DNA from: Zea mays
Lineage: Eukaryota; Streptophyta; Magnoliopsida; Poales; Poaceae
Direction: 5' to 3'
Assembly: GCF_902167145.1 (NCBI RefSeq)
Contig: NC_050098.1
Coordinates: 14,342,501 to 14,406,500 of the forward strand
Length of the DNA: 64,000 nt
The notes below the pieces were generated by a model. It was not told the origin of the DNA. It was given only the letters and a program-made list of their open reading frames with translations, and did not search any database. Positions 11,589 to 23,829 of this stretch are shown here, piece by piece. The number at the start of each line of letters is the position of its first letter. Position 1 is the first letter of the stretch. The position numbers and the translations under genes were made by a program.

Positions 11589-14270
11589 TTAGTTCTTGAC
11601 TTTAGGTACCCAAATGGTTTTGGGTCCTTTGGCATTAGACACAAGAACTTTGGGTACCCAAACACAAGTCTTTGACCCCTTGTGCTTGCCCCCAACATAC
11701 TTGTCAACTACTTTGCCGGATTTGTTAGTCAACACATAAGATGCATCAAAGGTTTTAAAAGAGATGTCATGATCATTTGATGCACTAGGAGTTTTCTTCT
11801 TAGGCAACTTAGCACGGGTTGGTTGCCTAGAGCTAGATGTCTCACCCTTATACATAAAAGCATGATTTGGGCCAGAGTGAGACTTCCTAGAGTGAATTCT
11901 CCTAATCTTGCTCTCGGGATAACCGGCAGGGTACAAAATGTAACCCTCGTTATCCTGAGGCATGGGAGCCTTGCCCTTTACAAAATTAGACAATCTTTTA
12001 GGAGGGGCACTAAGTTTGACATTGTCTCCCCTTTGGAAGCCAATGTCATCCTTGATGCCCGGGCGTCTCCCATTATAGAGCATACTTCTAGCAAATTTAA
12101 AATTTTCATTTTCTAAGTTATGCTCGGCAATTTTAGCATCTAATTTAGCTATATGATCATTTTGTTGTTTAATTAAAGCCATGTGATCATGTATAGCATT
12201 AATGTTAACATCTCTACATCTAGTACAAATAGAAGTGTGCTCAACGGTAGATGTAGAGGGTTTGCAAGATTTTAGTTCTACAACCTTAGCATGCAATATT
12301 TCATTTTTACTTCTAAGGTCGGAAATAGTAGCATTGCAAACATCAAAATCTTTAGCCTTAGCAAGTAACTTTTCATTTTCATTCCTAAGGCTAGCAAGAG
12401 ATATGTTCAATTCTTCAATCTTAGCAAGCAAATCATCATTTCTAAGATTGGGAATTGAAATATTACAAGCATTTGAATCAACCTTAGCTAACAAATTAGC
12501 ATTTTCATTTCTAAGGTTGTCTATTGTCTCATGGCAAGTGCTTAGCTCACTAGATAGTTTTCCACATTTCTCAATTTCTAGAGCATAAGCATTTTTAACC
12601 TTAACATGCTTCTTATTTTCTTTAATAAGGAAGTCCTCTTGGGTGTCCAAAAGATCATCCTTTTCATGAATGGCACTAATCAATTCATTAAGTTTCTCCT
12701 TTTGTTGCATGTTGAGGTTGGCAAAAAGAGATCGCAAGTTATCTTCCTCATCACTAACATTTTCATCACTAGAAGATTCATATTTAGTGGAGGATTTAGA
12801 TTTAACCTTCTTTTTGCCGTCCTTTGCCATGAGGCACTTGTGGCCGACGTTGGGGAAGAGGAGTCCCTTGGTGACGGCGATGTTGGCGGCGTCCTCGTCG
12901 TCGGAGGAGTCGCTTGAGCTTTCATCGGAGTCCCACTCCCGACAAACATGGGCATCGCCGCCCTTCTTTTTGTAGTACCTCTTATTCTCCTTTCTTCTCC
13001 CCTTCTTGTCGTCGCCTCTGTCACTGTCACTTGATAATGGACATTTAGCTATAAAGTGACCGGGCTTACCACACTTGTAGCAAACCTTCTTGGAGCGGGA
13101 CTTGTAATCTTTCCCTCTCCTTTGTTTGAGGATTTGGCGGAAGCTCTTGATGACGAGCGCCATTTCCTCATTGTCGAGTTTGGAGGCGTCGATTGGTTGT
13201 CGACTTGGTGTAGACTCCTCCTTCTTTTCCTCCGTCGCCTTGAATGCGACGGGTTGAGCTTCAGATGTGGAGGGATCATCAAGCTCGTTGATCTTCCTTG
13301 AGCCTTCGATCATGCACTCAAAACTTACAAAATTCCCGATTACTTCCTCGGGGGTCATTAGTGTATACCTTGGGTTCCCACGGATTAATTGAACTTGAGT
13401 AGGGTTAAGGAAAATAAGAGATCTTAGAATAACCTTAACCACCTCGTGGTCATCCCACTTTTTGCTCCCGAGGTTGCACACTTGATTCACCAAAGTCTTG
13501 AGCCAGTTGTACATGTTTTGTGGCTCCTCCCCTTTGCGAAGCCGGAACCGACCGAGCTCCCCCTCGATCGTCTCCCGCTTGGTGATCTTTGTGAGCTCAT
13601 CTCCTTCGTGAGCGGTTTTGAGCACATCTCAAACCTCCTTGGCGCTCTTCAACCCTTGCACTTTGTTATACTCCTCTCTACTTAGAGAGGCGAGGAGTAT
13701 TGTTGTCGCTTGAGAGTTGAAGTGCTCGATTTGGGCCACCTCATCCTCATCATAGTCTTCATCCCCTACGGATGGTACCTGTGCACCAAACTCAACAACA
13801 TCCCATATACTTTTGTGGAGTGAGGTTAGATGAAATCGCATTAAATCACTCCACCTAGCATAATCTTCACCATCAAAAGTTGGTGGTTTGCCTAATGGGA
13901 CAGAAAGCAAAGGTGTATGTTTGGAAATACGAGGGTAGCGTAGGGGGATCTTACTATACTTCTTGCGCTCTTGGCGCTTAGAAGTGACGGATGCCGCGTC
14001 GGACCCAGAGGTGGATGGTGATGAAGAATCGGTCTTGTAGTAGACCACTTTCCTCATCCTCTTTTTCTTGTCCCCACTCCGACGCGTCTTGTGAGAAGAG
14101 GATTTCTCCTTCTTCTTCTTGTGGTGTGAAGAAGACTTCTTCTCCTTCCCTTTGGAGGAGTTCTTCTTCTCCTTTCTCTTGGTGCGGGACTCTTCCGATG
14201 AAGTGCTCCCGTGGCTTGTAGCGGGCTTTTCGCCGGTCTCCATCTCCTTCTTGGCGTGATCTCCCGACAT
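11589..14270 (-). pseudogene. E2 Gag with one internal stop
   Basis: Nucleocapsid polyprotein homologous along its length to E1 Gag, with the same Lys/Ser-rich start, CCHC knuckle (near 13080-13040) and coiled-coil tail. A TGA near 13626 stands where E1 has a Trp codon (G to A), cutting the protein after about 214 residues. Small in-frame length differences against E1 occur in the lysine-rich start and the coiled-coil part. The ATG is at 14270; an in-frame GTG precedes it, as in E1. Confidence 0.9.
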
Positions 14271-14318
14271 CACTTCGAGCGGTTAGGCTCTAATGAAGCA
14301 CCGGGCTCCGATACCAAT

Positions 14319-15628
14319 TGATAGTCGCCTAGAGGGGGGGTGAATAGGGCGAAACTGAAATTTACAAATATAAACACAACTACAAGCCGGGTTAGCGTTA
14401 GAAATATAAACGAGTCCGCGAGAGAGGGTGAAAAACAAATCGTAAGAAAATGAAGAGTGTGACACGATGATTTGTTTTACCGAGGTTCGGTTCTTGCAAA
14501 CCTACTCCCCGTTGAGGAGGCCACAAAGGCCGGGTCTCTTTCAACCCTTCCCTCTCTCAAACGGTCCCTCGGACCGAGTGAGCTTCTCTTCTCAAATCAA
14601 AACCGGGAACAAAACTTCCCCGCAAGGGCCACCACACACTTGGTGCCTCTTGCCTTGATTACAATGAAGTTTTGATCACAAGAACAAGTGAGAAAGAAAA
14701 GAAGCAATCCAAGCGCAAGAGCTCAAAAGAACACGACAAATCTCTCTTGCTAGTCACTAAAGCCTTGAGTGGAATTGGAGAGGATTTGATCTCTTTGGTG
14801 TGTCTAATATTAAATGCCTAGCTCTTGTAAGTGGTTGAGAAGTGGAAAACTTGGATGCAATGAATGTGGGGGTGGTTGGGGTATTTATAGCCCCAACCAC
14901 CAAACTTGACCGTTGGTGGAGGCTGTCTGTTCGATGGCGCACCGGACATGTCCGGTGCCCCAGCCACGTCACCAATGCCGTTGGATTCTGACCGTTGGAG
15001 CTTCTGACTTCTGGGCCCGCCTGGATGTCCGGTGCACACCCGACATGTACTGTTGGATGTCCGGTGTGCCAGTATGGGCGTGCCTGACATCTGCGCGCGC
15101 TGCGCGCGCATTTAATGCGTCCCAGGTAGCCGTTGGCGCCGAAATAGCCGTTGCTCCGAGGATGCACCGGACAGTCCGGTGCACACCGGACAGTCCGGTG
15201 CACACCGGACATGTCCGGTGAATTATAGCGGAGCAGCCTTCGTAAACTCCCGAGGCTGGCGAGTTCCAGAGCCTCGTCCCGTTGGAGCACCGGACACTGT
15301 CCGGTGTACACCGGACAGTTCGGTGATTTATAGCGCGCCGGCTTCTGGAAATTCCCGAGGCCGAGGAGTTTTGCGCGGGGTCCCCTGGTGCACCGGACAC
15401 TGTCCGGTGCGCCACCGGACAGTCCGGTGCGCCAGACCAGGGAGCCTTTCGGGATGCCTCTTTGCTCCTTTGTTGAATCCAAAACTTATCTTTTTATTGG
15501 TTGAGTGTGAACCTTTTACACCTGTATAACTTATACACTAGAGCAAACTAGTTAGTCCAATTATTTATGTTGGGCAATTCAACCACCAAAATTAATTAGG
15601 GACTAGGTGTAAGCCTAATTCCCTTTCA
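14319..15628 (-). repeat. E2 5' LTR (1310 bp)
   Basis: On + it reads TGATAGTCGCC ... CCCTTTCA, the reverse of E1's LTR. The outer hexamer TGAAAG has mutated to TGATAG. It contains the same palindromes (for example 15161-15240 and 15290-15430) and a TATA box on the minus strand near 14883. The right flank AGTAG is the expected target duplication; its partner is out of view. Confidence 0.92.
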
Positions 15629-16032
15629 AGTAGCATAATTTATATGGAGCGCATCCAGTTTTTATTGATGTCTGACTTTAGCAATCACTCCATACTTTGA
15701 TCTATCTTTTTTATAAGTTTGAGTTCATGTGACTTATTTTAGAAACTTGAGCTCACAAACTTTCTCTTATTTGGTCTTTGTATTGTGAAATTATGTCATT
15801 TTATAATCTCTGTTTGTTCAGTCAATCGTTGTGAACTCTCTTCTAATCGTTCACTTTATTGGTCGTGTTGTACCAAGATATATTGGATGAAATAAATAAT
15901 AACATCAGTTAGCCAAATCAAAAAAATATTATACGGAGAGCGGAGACAATCAATAAAAAATCTTATATTTTTTTGTGGATAAATTACATGGGTATTGTTG
16001 TAAGCCGTCGCAACGCACGGGCAACCGACTAG
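15629..16032 (+). repeat. Helitron-like 3' end, copy 1
   Basis: This sequence aligns with 26999-27296 joined to 31403-31502. Its last ~100 bp end in a GC-rich stretch and CTAG followed by T (CTAG at 16029-16032). That is the canonical Helitron 3' terminus, inserted between A and T. Everything left of 15629 was displaced by the E2 insertion. It codes for nothing visible. Confidence 0.75.
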
Positions 16033-17757
16033 TGCTTATATATACCTTAAAATTTTTGTAAACGCTTTAGGATTCAAATTGCTAAATAAACTTGGCGCCA
16101 ACAACAACAGCACCACGGGGGGCCCATGTTGCGAGATTGGGTCGGTTTGGACTATAGTGTATACCGGAACAAGTTTAGAGACTAAAAAATCGTTTGAGAC
16201 TAAAAAAATCGTTTGAGTTTATAGAACTGGATGACATGGCAAAACAAGTTTAGGGACCTAAAAATTCGTTTTGAGTTTATAGATCTTTGGTGTACTTTAC
16301 TCAGACGTTAATATTTGTTTATATTAGTTTCGCTAAGAAATGCTTCAATCAAATTAGTCGCTTGGTGCCTTAGATTTTGTTTACGTCAAACACTTTTTAC
16401 ATTTGACCAAATTTATTAATATAGAAAAAATATCAACATTTATGTCACTAGTTACGAACACACTATAGAAATATATCTCATTATCATATGACTAACGAAT
16501 TTAATGCCATAAATATCCATAATGTTTTCTATATATTTTATATCGAACTTACAAGACAATTGGCGTTCAGAATCTCCAAAAATCCGTTTAGTTTCGGAAC
16601 AAGGGGAGCATTACGTTGCCAGTGGGATCGCTAAAATTTCGATTCCAAATAATCGCAACGTAGGCTACAATACACTTGCGCTTGCCCACATGACTTGTCT
16701 CCCGATTGTAATAATAATACACTACCGGCTTCTGCAACAGCCAGTAGCTTTCCCGTCGTGTACTTAATTGGTTACTGCTCAAGCAGTACAATCATTCACA
16801 TACTTCATGAAAGCTTAATAAAAATAAGAAGGTAAATACAATAAAGGCCTCAGCACACGAAAATACCAATGCTGGTTCGCCATCTGCACGCACAGGCGAC
16901 TGATATGTCTGATCGGTGCAAGGATTGTGCACTATGAAGTTGTCAAAGTCTCCAGGTCAATTAACCAAAGGCATGAGCTCCCAGTGACCCAGTCCCATAC
17001 TCCCGAGAGGCCTCAAATGGCAAATGAAGCAATAATCCACCCAATTCTTGTTCCTTTTCTATTTATAAATCATCACTTTAGCACAAAAAAAGTCAAATTG
17101 TGTTGCTAAGGATGTTTAGTTGGGGCACAAGTGGAGCTGCAGCCTTTATCCAAGAGTAGGCTCTTTACCAAAACAAGCTTATTACCCAGAGGCACAATTC
17201 ACCATCTATATGAAGCCAAATGTTTGTGGCAACCTAAGCTAAGTACATGCTACAAACCCTCTGTGCATTCAAACAAAAATGGGTGTGGAACATTCTATGA
17301 ATGTTGTTTGATATGTCATCTAATATAGACGAAATCTAATAAACCTATCACATGATAAACCACGCTACCTGTTCTTTGCAGCAAAATCCAAAGCTTACAG
17401 GAGTGATCCACCGGCTGAGGTACCATGTGGGATGCAAGCATTAGATTAATGACGAAGTGAAGACGAAGAAATATAAGCAATCATAACGGTTCGGCACTCA
17501 CCTGAAATAGTATCACAAACCTACCAGCATTTGGAGCTTATATCCCCATCTGCCTCTATGCAAAAATTCATACAACATAGATCAATCACTTCAGGACAAA
17601 CATAAGTCCGACCAAGACTGGTGTATGACAATTTGACACAAGTCTAATAAGGGAAGCAGACAACCTACCTTATGCGCCTGAATGAGTACAAATCCGTAGA
17701 ACAGGAATAGAAATGGTTTCTCACAGGCAACAATCACAGTAAGAATATTAGTTGCTT
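16033..17757. other. Downstream flank and 3' UTR of the TAF15-like gene
   Basis: AT-rich DNA with no supported reading frame. The part next to 17757 should hold the 3' untranslated region of the minus-strand TAF15-like gene, but I cannot place its polyadenylation site. The part from 16033 to about 16500 looks like decayed repeat; I recognise no family. Confidence 0.5.
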
Positions 17758-20700
17758 TCAGTATGGTCGGGAACGCGAACCACCACCCTGGTTTCTATTG
17801 GGTCCATGGCCCCCACCATCTCTGTAATTATCCCTGCGTCCACCTCCACCATATCCACCACCGCGGCCACCGCTGCACACCCCATCAAAAAGTCCAAATT
17901 ACATAAAAGGGCGTCCACATGAATCATGATTTAGTACACAAATTTGAAGTGGTTCCCTGCCGCTTGTGTAATCACCTTGATGAAGTCACTCTTGCTTCAC
18001 ATATTACAAACATAATTTCAACACGTAAACATTATCACATAAAAATATAGCACATCAAAACATAATTATTTTGCCTGTTTCCACATTCAAACCATTCCCC
18101 CTCCCACCAGTGATTTTTAATGATTTATATGGTACTGCAATCCATCACAATATTACTTTTTTTAGCTTCTGTCAAGTTATAGGAGAGTTCAAGCTAACAA
18201 AAGCTGATAACGTCAACATTCATGTCATGTACCGCCGGCCCTACATCAGGCAATGGCGCGCCCGGGATGTGCGTCGTGGGCGTGAGCGCGCCCAGGAGGC
18301 AACAGTCGCCGGCTCTAGTGGATAGGATAGAAACTAGATAAGTTTGTTTGCATGCCTAGAATTAAGGATAGAAACTAGATAAGTTTGTTTGCATGCCTAG
18401 AATTAAGGATAGAAACTAGATAAGTTTGTTTGTATGCCTAGAATTATGGGTTGTTTGTATGCCTAGAATTAAGGGTTGTTTGCATGCCTAGAATTAGGGA
18501 GCAGTTAGCTCCATGCGGTTAGACCTAGGGGCCTATATATATTCCTGTAATCAGACCTGAGTTGGAATTAAGAAAGATCATTATCCTAATCTCTCTCTCT
18601 CAACTAAGCCGACGGCAGAGGGGCATAACCTCGCTGGAGAAGACGACGGACCGCGGCTACGATCTCCGTAGCCAAGGGCCATCTACCCTAGACACTAAGG
18701 CCCTTGACAACACCACCCATGTGTTACTTATGTAAAGGTATATCAATATTCAATATATCATAAAAGGGCTAAAATGAAAGCACAAATCATGACCTTTGGG
18801 CTATGTGTTTTGATCAACCGTTAATACCTTATGTATGATAGAACAACTTACAAACTCAGTTTGGTTGGACAATATCTATCATTCTATAAATGAAGCTAAT
18901 TCAAAAGCTAGATCAAAACAAAAGTGTTAACAGTGTCGCGGCATATAAAATTGATTGCGTTTTTTTGTTTCTCGCAGGAATTATCATTTCTAGCTGAACG
19001 TGTCACATAATTGAAATTGCACACTATACTACTATAGAATTCCAATACCAGTACTACTTGATTCAGTTTGATATGGCAATCCACAATTTGAATCTAGCAG
19101 ATAAACAGATAAAAACTACTTACCCATGACCATAAGAAGGTGCTGCTCTGGGTGCTGATTTTTCAGCCATCGTAACGCTGATTTTGTAGCCTCTCATGTC
19201 ATAATCTAGAACATGAACAGAATAGATGTGTTAGAAACTGAACTGGACTATGCATTGGAGAAATTGATGTCACTAAACATTGCAAACTCGACAGCAATCT
19301 TACTATTGTAAAATCCACCAGCTGAATGAGCAGCAGAAGGATCTTCATAGGCAAGGCAAGCATCTCCTTTGGCTTTTCCAGAGTCATCAGTGTAGATTTT
19401 TATGTTCCAGGGCCACTGGTCTTTGTAACCACGTTTTTGCTTGATCCTCCCAACCTTTTTTTTAAATAGCCACAAGCGTTGCAGAATCATCCAATGCAAA
19501 GATAAAATGAAGATGAAGGGCAACACATTAAATAAATGAATTGGTTTCAACAGCATGATAGCTCGTGTAAAAAAATAAGATGAAACTCTAAAAAGTGGTG
19601 ATTGGTAATAAAAGAAATGTTAGTTACAAAAAAAGACTCAACATAATGTGAAACCAACTGTACTCTATTCAATATAGAAATGAAAAGTAGAGAGAAAAAT
19701 TAGTTCCATACAAATCTCCTACACAAATAAGATAAAATTCTGAGAAGCATAATAACAACCAAAAGAGCAGTGGAACACCACTACCAGATTTGATGTAACC
19801 CATATCATTTTCCATCACAGGAAGTCACTTTACAAGATTACATGAATTACACAGAATAATTAGTTAACTACTAAAGATTGCTCGCCTACAAAACGCACAA
19901 TCATAGAGAGCAAAATTACTGGTGTACAAATCTAACTATCAGTCTAGCAAACTAGTAAAGGAGCAGTAATGAATTCAGTTACAGAATTATAAAATATATA
20001 CCAGTAGAGAAAAGGATATTCTTTGTAAAACATACAATTAATGTCGCACAACACTTAGGTTGGAAAATTTAATTATACCTGGCCGATTCCTCCAAATAGC
20101 TCCTGTAATTCCTCAACAGTGACATCAGGAGGCAAATTTGATATGTAAATCCTTGCGTTGTCACATGTCTCGTCACAATTTTCATCACATTGCTTGACTT
20201 TTCCAGCTGGTTCAGGACCAGCACTACCAGTATAAACACTAGCGCCGCCACGATAAGGTGGCGGTGCACCCCCAGATCCTCCACCCCCAGGCATGGACTG
20301 ACCACCATATCCACCAGCATATGTAGGAGGCAGGCCGCCTTGCCCGCCTGGGGCACCACCATATTGGTGTGGAGGCGGGGCACCATAGCTTGGTGGGTAT
20401 GAGCCTGGGCCACCACTGTAGCTATTAGGAGGCGGCACTGCAGATTCTGAACCATAAGCATTGTTGCCTCCATAAGAGCTCGTAGGTGCTGCATAGTCAC
20501 CTGCAGGACCACCGTAGGAAGGAGGACCTTGAGGAGTTTGTCCATAACCACCAGCATTGTAGCCACCTTCACTACCCTTTTGGTTCTCCTGGTCTCGTCC
20601 TCCATAGCTGCCACCTCTGCCACCACGGTGGTCATCAAAACCACGGTCACTACCACCACTTTGATTGTATCCTCCTCTGCCCCCGCCTCCACCACCACGC

Positions 20701-22420
20701 CCACCAGAATTGTAGTCTCCGCCATCTCTGTCGAAGCCACCACCTCCTCCAGAACCATAATCACCACTGCCACGGTTGTATCCCCCACCACCTCCACCAG
20801 ACCTATTATAACCCCCACCGCCGCCACCGCCACTTGGGCAAGGTGCTCCACACTTATTGCATTCAGTCCTCCTCGCAAAATTCACATTACCACAACTGCA
20901 TCAAGATTCGCAAAACGTTCAGGAAAGAGATACATCAAGAACACAATTATAACTAGTTAGTTGCCCATATATTGCTACGGTTTCTATATATCATATAAGT
21001 ACACCTTACTCAAATGGAATATTTATTCAAACACGATCCAAACCTATAGATTCCTAGATCACGCCAAAGGGAGGCAACTGTGGACCAGAACAGGGTCAAC
21101 ACACACCGGCAGTCGGCACACCTCCAGATCGAGCCAAACCAATGCCGAGTTAGGCGTGCCGGCGGCGGCCCTGTCAACGTGGCGGATCCAGCGGTGCGCC
21201 TCACGCGGATCTGAACGCGGTGGCACGACCCTCGGGTCGGATCGCGCGGATCTGGCTACGCCTCATGGTGCACCTAGGATTTCACCCTAAAGACGTCTAT
21301 CTGTGATGTGGACAAATGGGTTGTGCCTGACAGGCCAGCCCAAGACACGGTCCATTTAATAATGTCGTGGCACGACACGATTCAAAGTGGGCCCATGATG
21401 GTCTGGCCCGAGAATTGTGCCGTGCCTGGGCCACCTAGGCCCACAAGAGCTAGCCGATCCGACACAATTTTATTTTTTTATAAATTATTACTACATACAT
21501 ATTTACAATATCGGTCCTTTGTATACAAATGAATATGAGGTGAACTGGTTAGCAGGCGAGAGCTTTCTACCTACCGTCCTGAATGCCCAGGGTCCAAATC
21601 TTGATCGTGCACCATTTTTGCACCGGAATTTCTGGGCAGGGAGACACACTAAGCCCGAGCGGAAATTTATTTTGGGTGAACGTGGGGTGAGCGACAACGC
21701 ACGACGGAACTCACACTTTAATGGTGTAGTGATAAAACGATTAAGCTTAAACGGCCAGATGCTATACACCATCCAGCTACATGATGCAAATCAAGCTAAA
21801 GGGACAAGAAGCTAGGTCCTGCTCCTGCACACCATGCCACATGCAAATCATTATCCGAAAGCATAATGATTCGATCACCCAAACACCGCAAAGAACATCT
21901 CGAAACAGTTTTACCTGAGTCGAGTCTACACGCCAGAATTCGCATGACAGCACGGAGTAACACGATTCAACGAATCTCAAATCTAGTCCAACAGAAAATC
22001 CATGAACAAGGTAATGGAAACGCACCTCGCGTCAGGGCAAACCCAATCGCCTTCGCGTCCACCCCCGCGCCCGCCTCCGCCTCGGCCACCACCACCACCA
22101 CCTCGCCCTCCGCCACCGAACCCGCCGCCGCCACCGCCTCGGCCACCTCCACCGCCGCCGCCGTATCCTCCTCCACCACCACCTCCATAACCTCCTCCAC
22201 CACCGCCGCCGTAGCCTCCCCCACCTCCGCCACTTCCATACCCTCCTCCACCGCCTCCACGACCACGCCCGCCGCCGCCTCCGCCACCTGCACAAGCACG
22301 AACCGCTCAGAAGCAGATCCAGGGAGACAAACGGACGCACACAGGTCGCAGGATCCAAACGCGACCTCGGCCGCCGCCGCCGCCGCCGCGGTAGTCGTCG
22401 GATCCGTAAGACCCCGACAT
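17758..22420 (-). CDS. TAF15/FUS-like RNA-binding protein (RanBP2 zinc finger + RRM), six exons
   Basis: Exons on - are 22420-22366, 22287-22026, 20895-20079, 19454-19304, 19205-19124 and 17872-17758. All junctions are GT-AG, phases close, and the product is 493 aa. After a Gly/Arg-rich start comes a RanBP2-type zinc finger (about residues 97-125, split by intron 2). A long Gly/Tyr/Pro-rich low-complexity segment follows. The RRM (about 348-435, split by introns 3 and 4) has an RNP2 IYISNLP and an RNP1-like GDACLAY. The tail is RGG-rich and ends in SRSRPY. This architecture is that of plant TAF15 (TFIID subunit 15) and related FUS/EWS/TAF15-family proteins, which bind RNA or ssDNA in the nucleus and act in transcription and RNA processing. 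The terminal Arg-x-Pro-Tyr resembles a PY nuclear import signal. The assignment is by domain order only. Intron 5 carries an LTR-like insertion. Confidence 0.9.
18223..18709 (+). mobile_element. LTR-like insertion in intron 5 of the TAF15-like gene
   Basis: A GC-rich block unlike the surrounding AT-rich intron. It starts TGTCATG and ends CTTGACA (5-bp inverted ends TGTCA/TGACA). It holds a TATA box (CCTATATATATTCC, near 18530) about 180 bp before the end, the layout of an LTR. No internal domain, primer site or clear target duplication is seen, so it could be a solo LTR or a fragment. The gene runs on the minus strand, opposite to the element's TATA. Confidence 0.55.
18325..18505 (+). repeat. 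Short tandem repeats, 41-bp unit x3 plus two partial units
   Basis: The 41-bp unit beginning GGATAGAAACTAGATAAG occurs three times from about 18327. Two shorter units follow that keep only its GTTTGCATGCCTAGAATTA half. They lie inside the LTR-like insertion, upstream of its TATA box. Confidence 0.9.
20896..22025. other. Intron 2 of the TAF15-like gene, with decayed repeat DNA
   Basis: A 1130-bp intron. About 21050-21480 is GC-rich and carries GGCCCGAGC/CACGGC-type words common in grass repeats, also found near 24850 and 26800. No complete element, ends or target duplication could be drawn. Confidence 0.5.
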
Positions 22421-23724
22421 GGACTCTGGTCGCGCCTAGGCCTAGGGTTTGGGACCGTTCGAGAACACAGGGCGGAATAGAGCGCTCGAGATGCGGACAG
22501 TGAGGTATGTGTACGTGGATTAGGGTAAAAAAAACGCGTTTCCAGGTTGAACCGTGGTGGGCTGGCGGTTTCGGTGACCGAAAGTGGGCCGATTGACTCC
22601 TAGGAATATAAGCCCAGTGTCACAAGCACACTGGGCTTTCAGTGAGACTGCGGCAGTTGCATCGCTTGTGTTGTGTTACTATTTTTGGCCCAGCAAAAAC
22701 TACCATTTGAGTGTTTTTTGCTATTTTGATTTGAGTTAATTTCATGGTTTTACAACTTTTTGAACAACTATAAGAGGCTACTCCCACTTTCATGAGATGG
22801 TATTTTTATATTCAAATTGCATTCACAAATATAATGGTTTCTGAGTATCCAGTCAAGGCTTGACTAGATCCGCCATTAATTGGAATCATGGTATTTGTAC
22901 GATTGTTTTTGGGATGACTGAATTGCTTCCCCCTGCCTCTTTAATTTGTTTATGTTAAATGCTCTAGAAACTCTTAGTACATGTTTAGTCAAGGAATAAG
23001 AGGGACGAATGGATTCGTTCGGTTCGTTTTTAGATAAGATGGTCCCTGCTCTGCGTTTGGTTGGTGAAATAGGGATGCATTGCTTTTGTGTTTGGTTGTA
23101 GGGGTATATAAGAAGAAGTAGACAAATCGATCACAGTGTGTTCTGTTAGACATTATTTGAGTGGTATATGTATTCACCTTCTTCTTCCTTCTTCGACACA
23201 ATTACCCAACTATAGCTCGAGCTCACCCGCACCAGCACTCCAGCAGGGCCATGCGAGGCTGGCCGAGGCCTCCCGTTCCATGGTTGAGGATGAGGTTGAA
23301 GCTGGCTTACTCACGAGTCATGAGTCATGTCAGGTCAGGGTTTTGCCCCGCTCGCGCTTGCGTTGACCCCACCCTCAACCGGACAATCTCTGGAAAAAAA
23401 AACTATACAGTCGATCTCATCATTGCAATCCGGCAAGAACGATTGCGGGGCGCACGAATAGCATGCACAATCATTTTTTGTGCCTGTTGAACTCTGTAGT
23501 CTGGACCAATCATTTATCATTATCGCTGCAGTGCTCGTTTCAACGCGACGCAAACTCCTGAGCCATGGATCCAAACAAAAACAAACTGGCCTTCACGTTG
23601 CAGTGCCGACACGGCGTCGACGGCGATCACGACCCATCAGGCTCCAAGCCCTGGTTACATTACATGGCCGCACGTCTGCGCCATTTCTATAACACGTTGA
23701 CCTTCACCCTGTCACGTACTCACG
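22421..23724. other. Divergent intergenic region between the TAF15-like and Ole e 1-like genes
   Basis: The two genes are transcribed away from each other, so this 1.3 kb should hold both promoters. The first ~120 bp is the TAF15-like 5' leader on the minus strand. No other gene is supported. Confidence 0.6.
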
Positions 23725-23734
23725 TATAAATAAA
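23725..23734 (+). promoter_or_regulatory. TATA box of the Ole e 1-like gene
   Basis: TATAAATAAA lies about 105 bp before the ATG at 23830, a normal plant spacing. The CA-rich leader that follows fits a transcription start near 23755-23765. Confidence 0.75.
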
Positions 23735-23829
23735 CCTTGCGCATCCCGCCGTTTCCACACAACCAGAGTTCTGAAAAGCCATCTCCAACGATCCTTCGAC
23801 TCCGAGCGACGCTCCCCCGCTAAGCAACG

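Larger units (their letters stand above)
8329..15628 (-). mobile_element. E2: Sirevirus-type Copia element, 3' end removed from view by the E1 insertion
   Basis: Read on the minus strand the order is 5' LTR (15628-14319), primer-binding site (complement of GCTCCGATACCA), gag and pol. The copy stops 4 nt after the pol stop codon, where E1's LTR begins. E3 shows what should follow, so the missing 3' region and 3' LTR of E2 are expected left of the window, beyond E1. E1 is therefore the younger insertion. Nonsense mutations in gag and pol make E2 defective. Confidence 0.9.

Noticed and set aside
7021..15628. E1 3' LTR and E2 LTR as the paired inverted ends of one element
   Set aside because: The gag-pol blocks next to them are on opposite strands and each has its own orientation signals, so these are two elements head to head.
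18325..18505. CRISPR-like array
   Set aside because: Contiguous tandem repeats without unique spacers in a plant intron.
20069..20878. Alternative Val/Leu-rich frame at the TAF15-like exon 3
   Set aside because: It lacks any domain, while the overlapping frame gives the zinc finger and RRM with correct splice phases.
22002..22358. Proline-rich and arginine-rich frames on both strands
   Set aside because: They are shadows of the Gly-rich exon 2 of the TAF15-like gene in other frames.
23136..23692. Small frames upstream of the Ole e 1-like gene
   Set aside because: No domain and overlapping promoter sequence; no supported start or splice structure.
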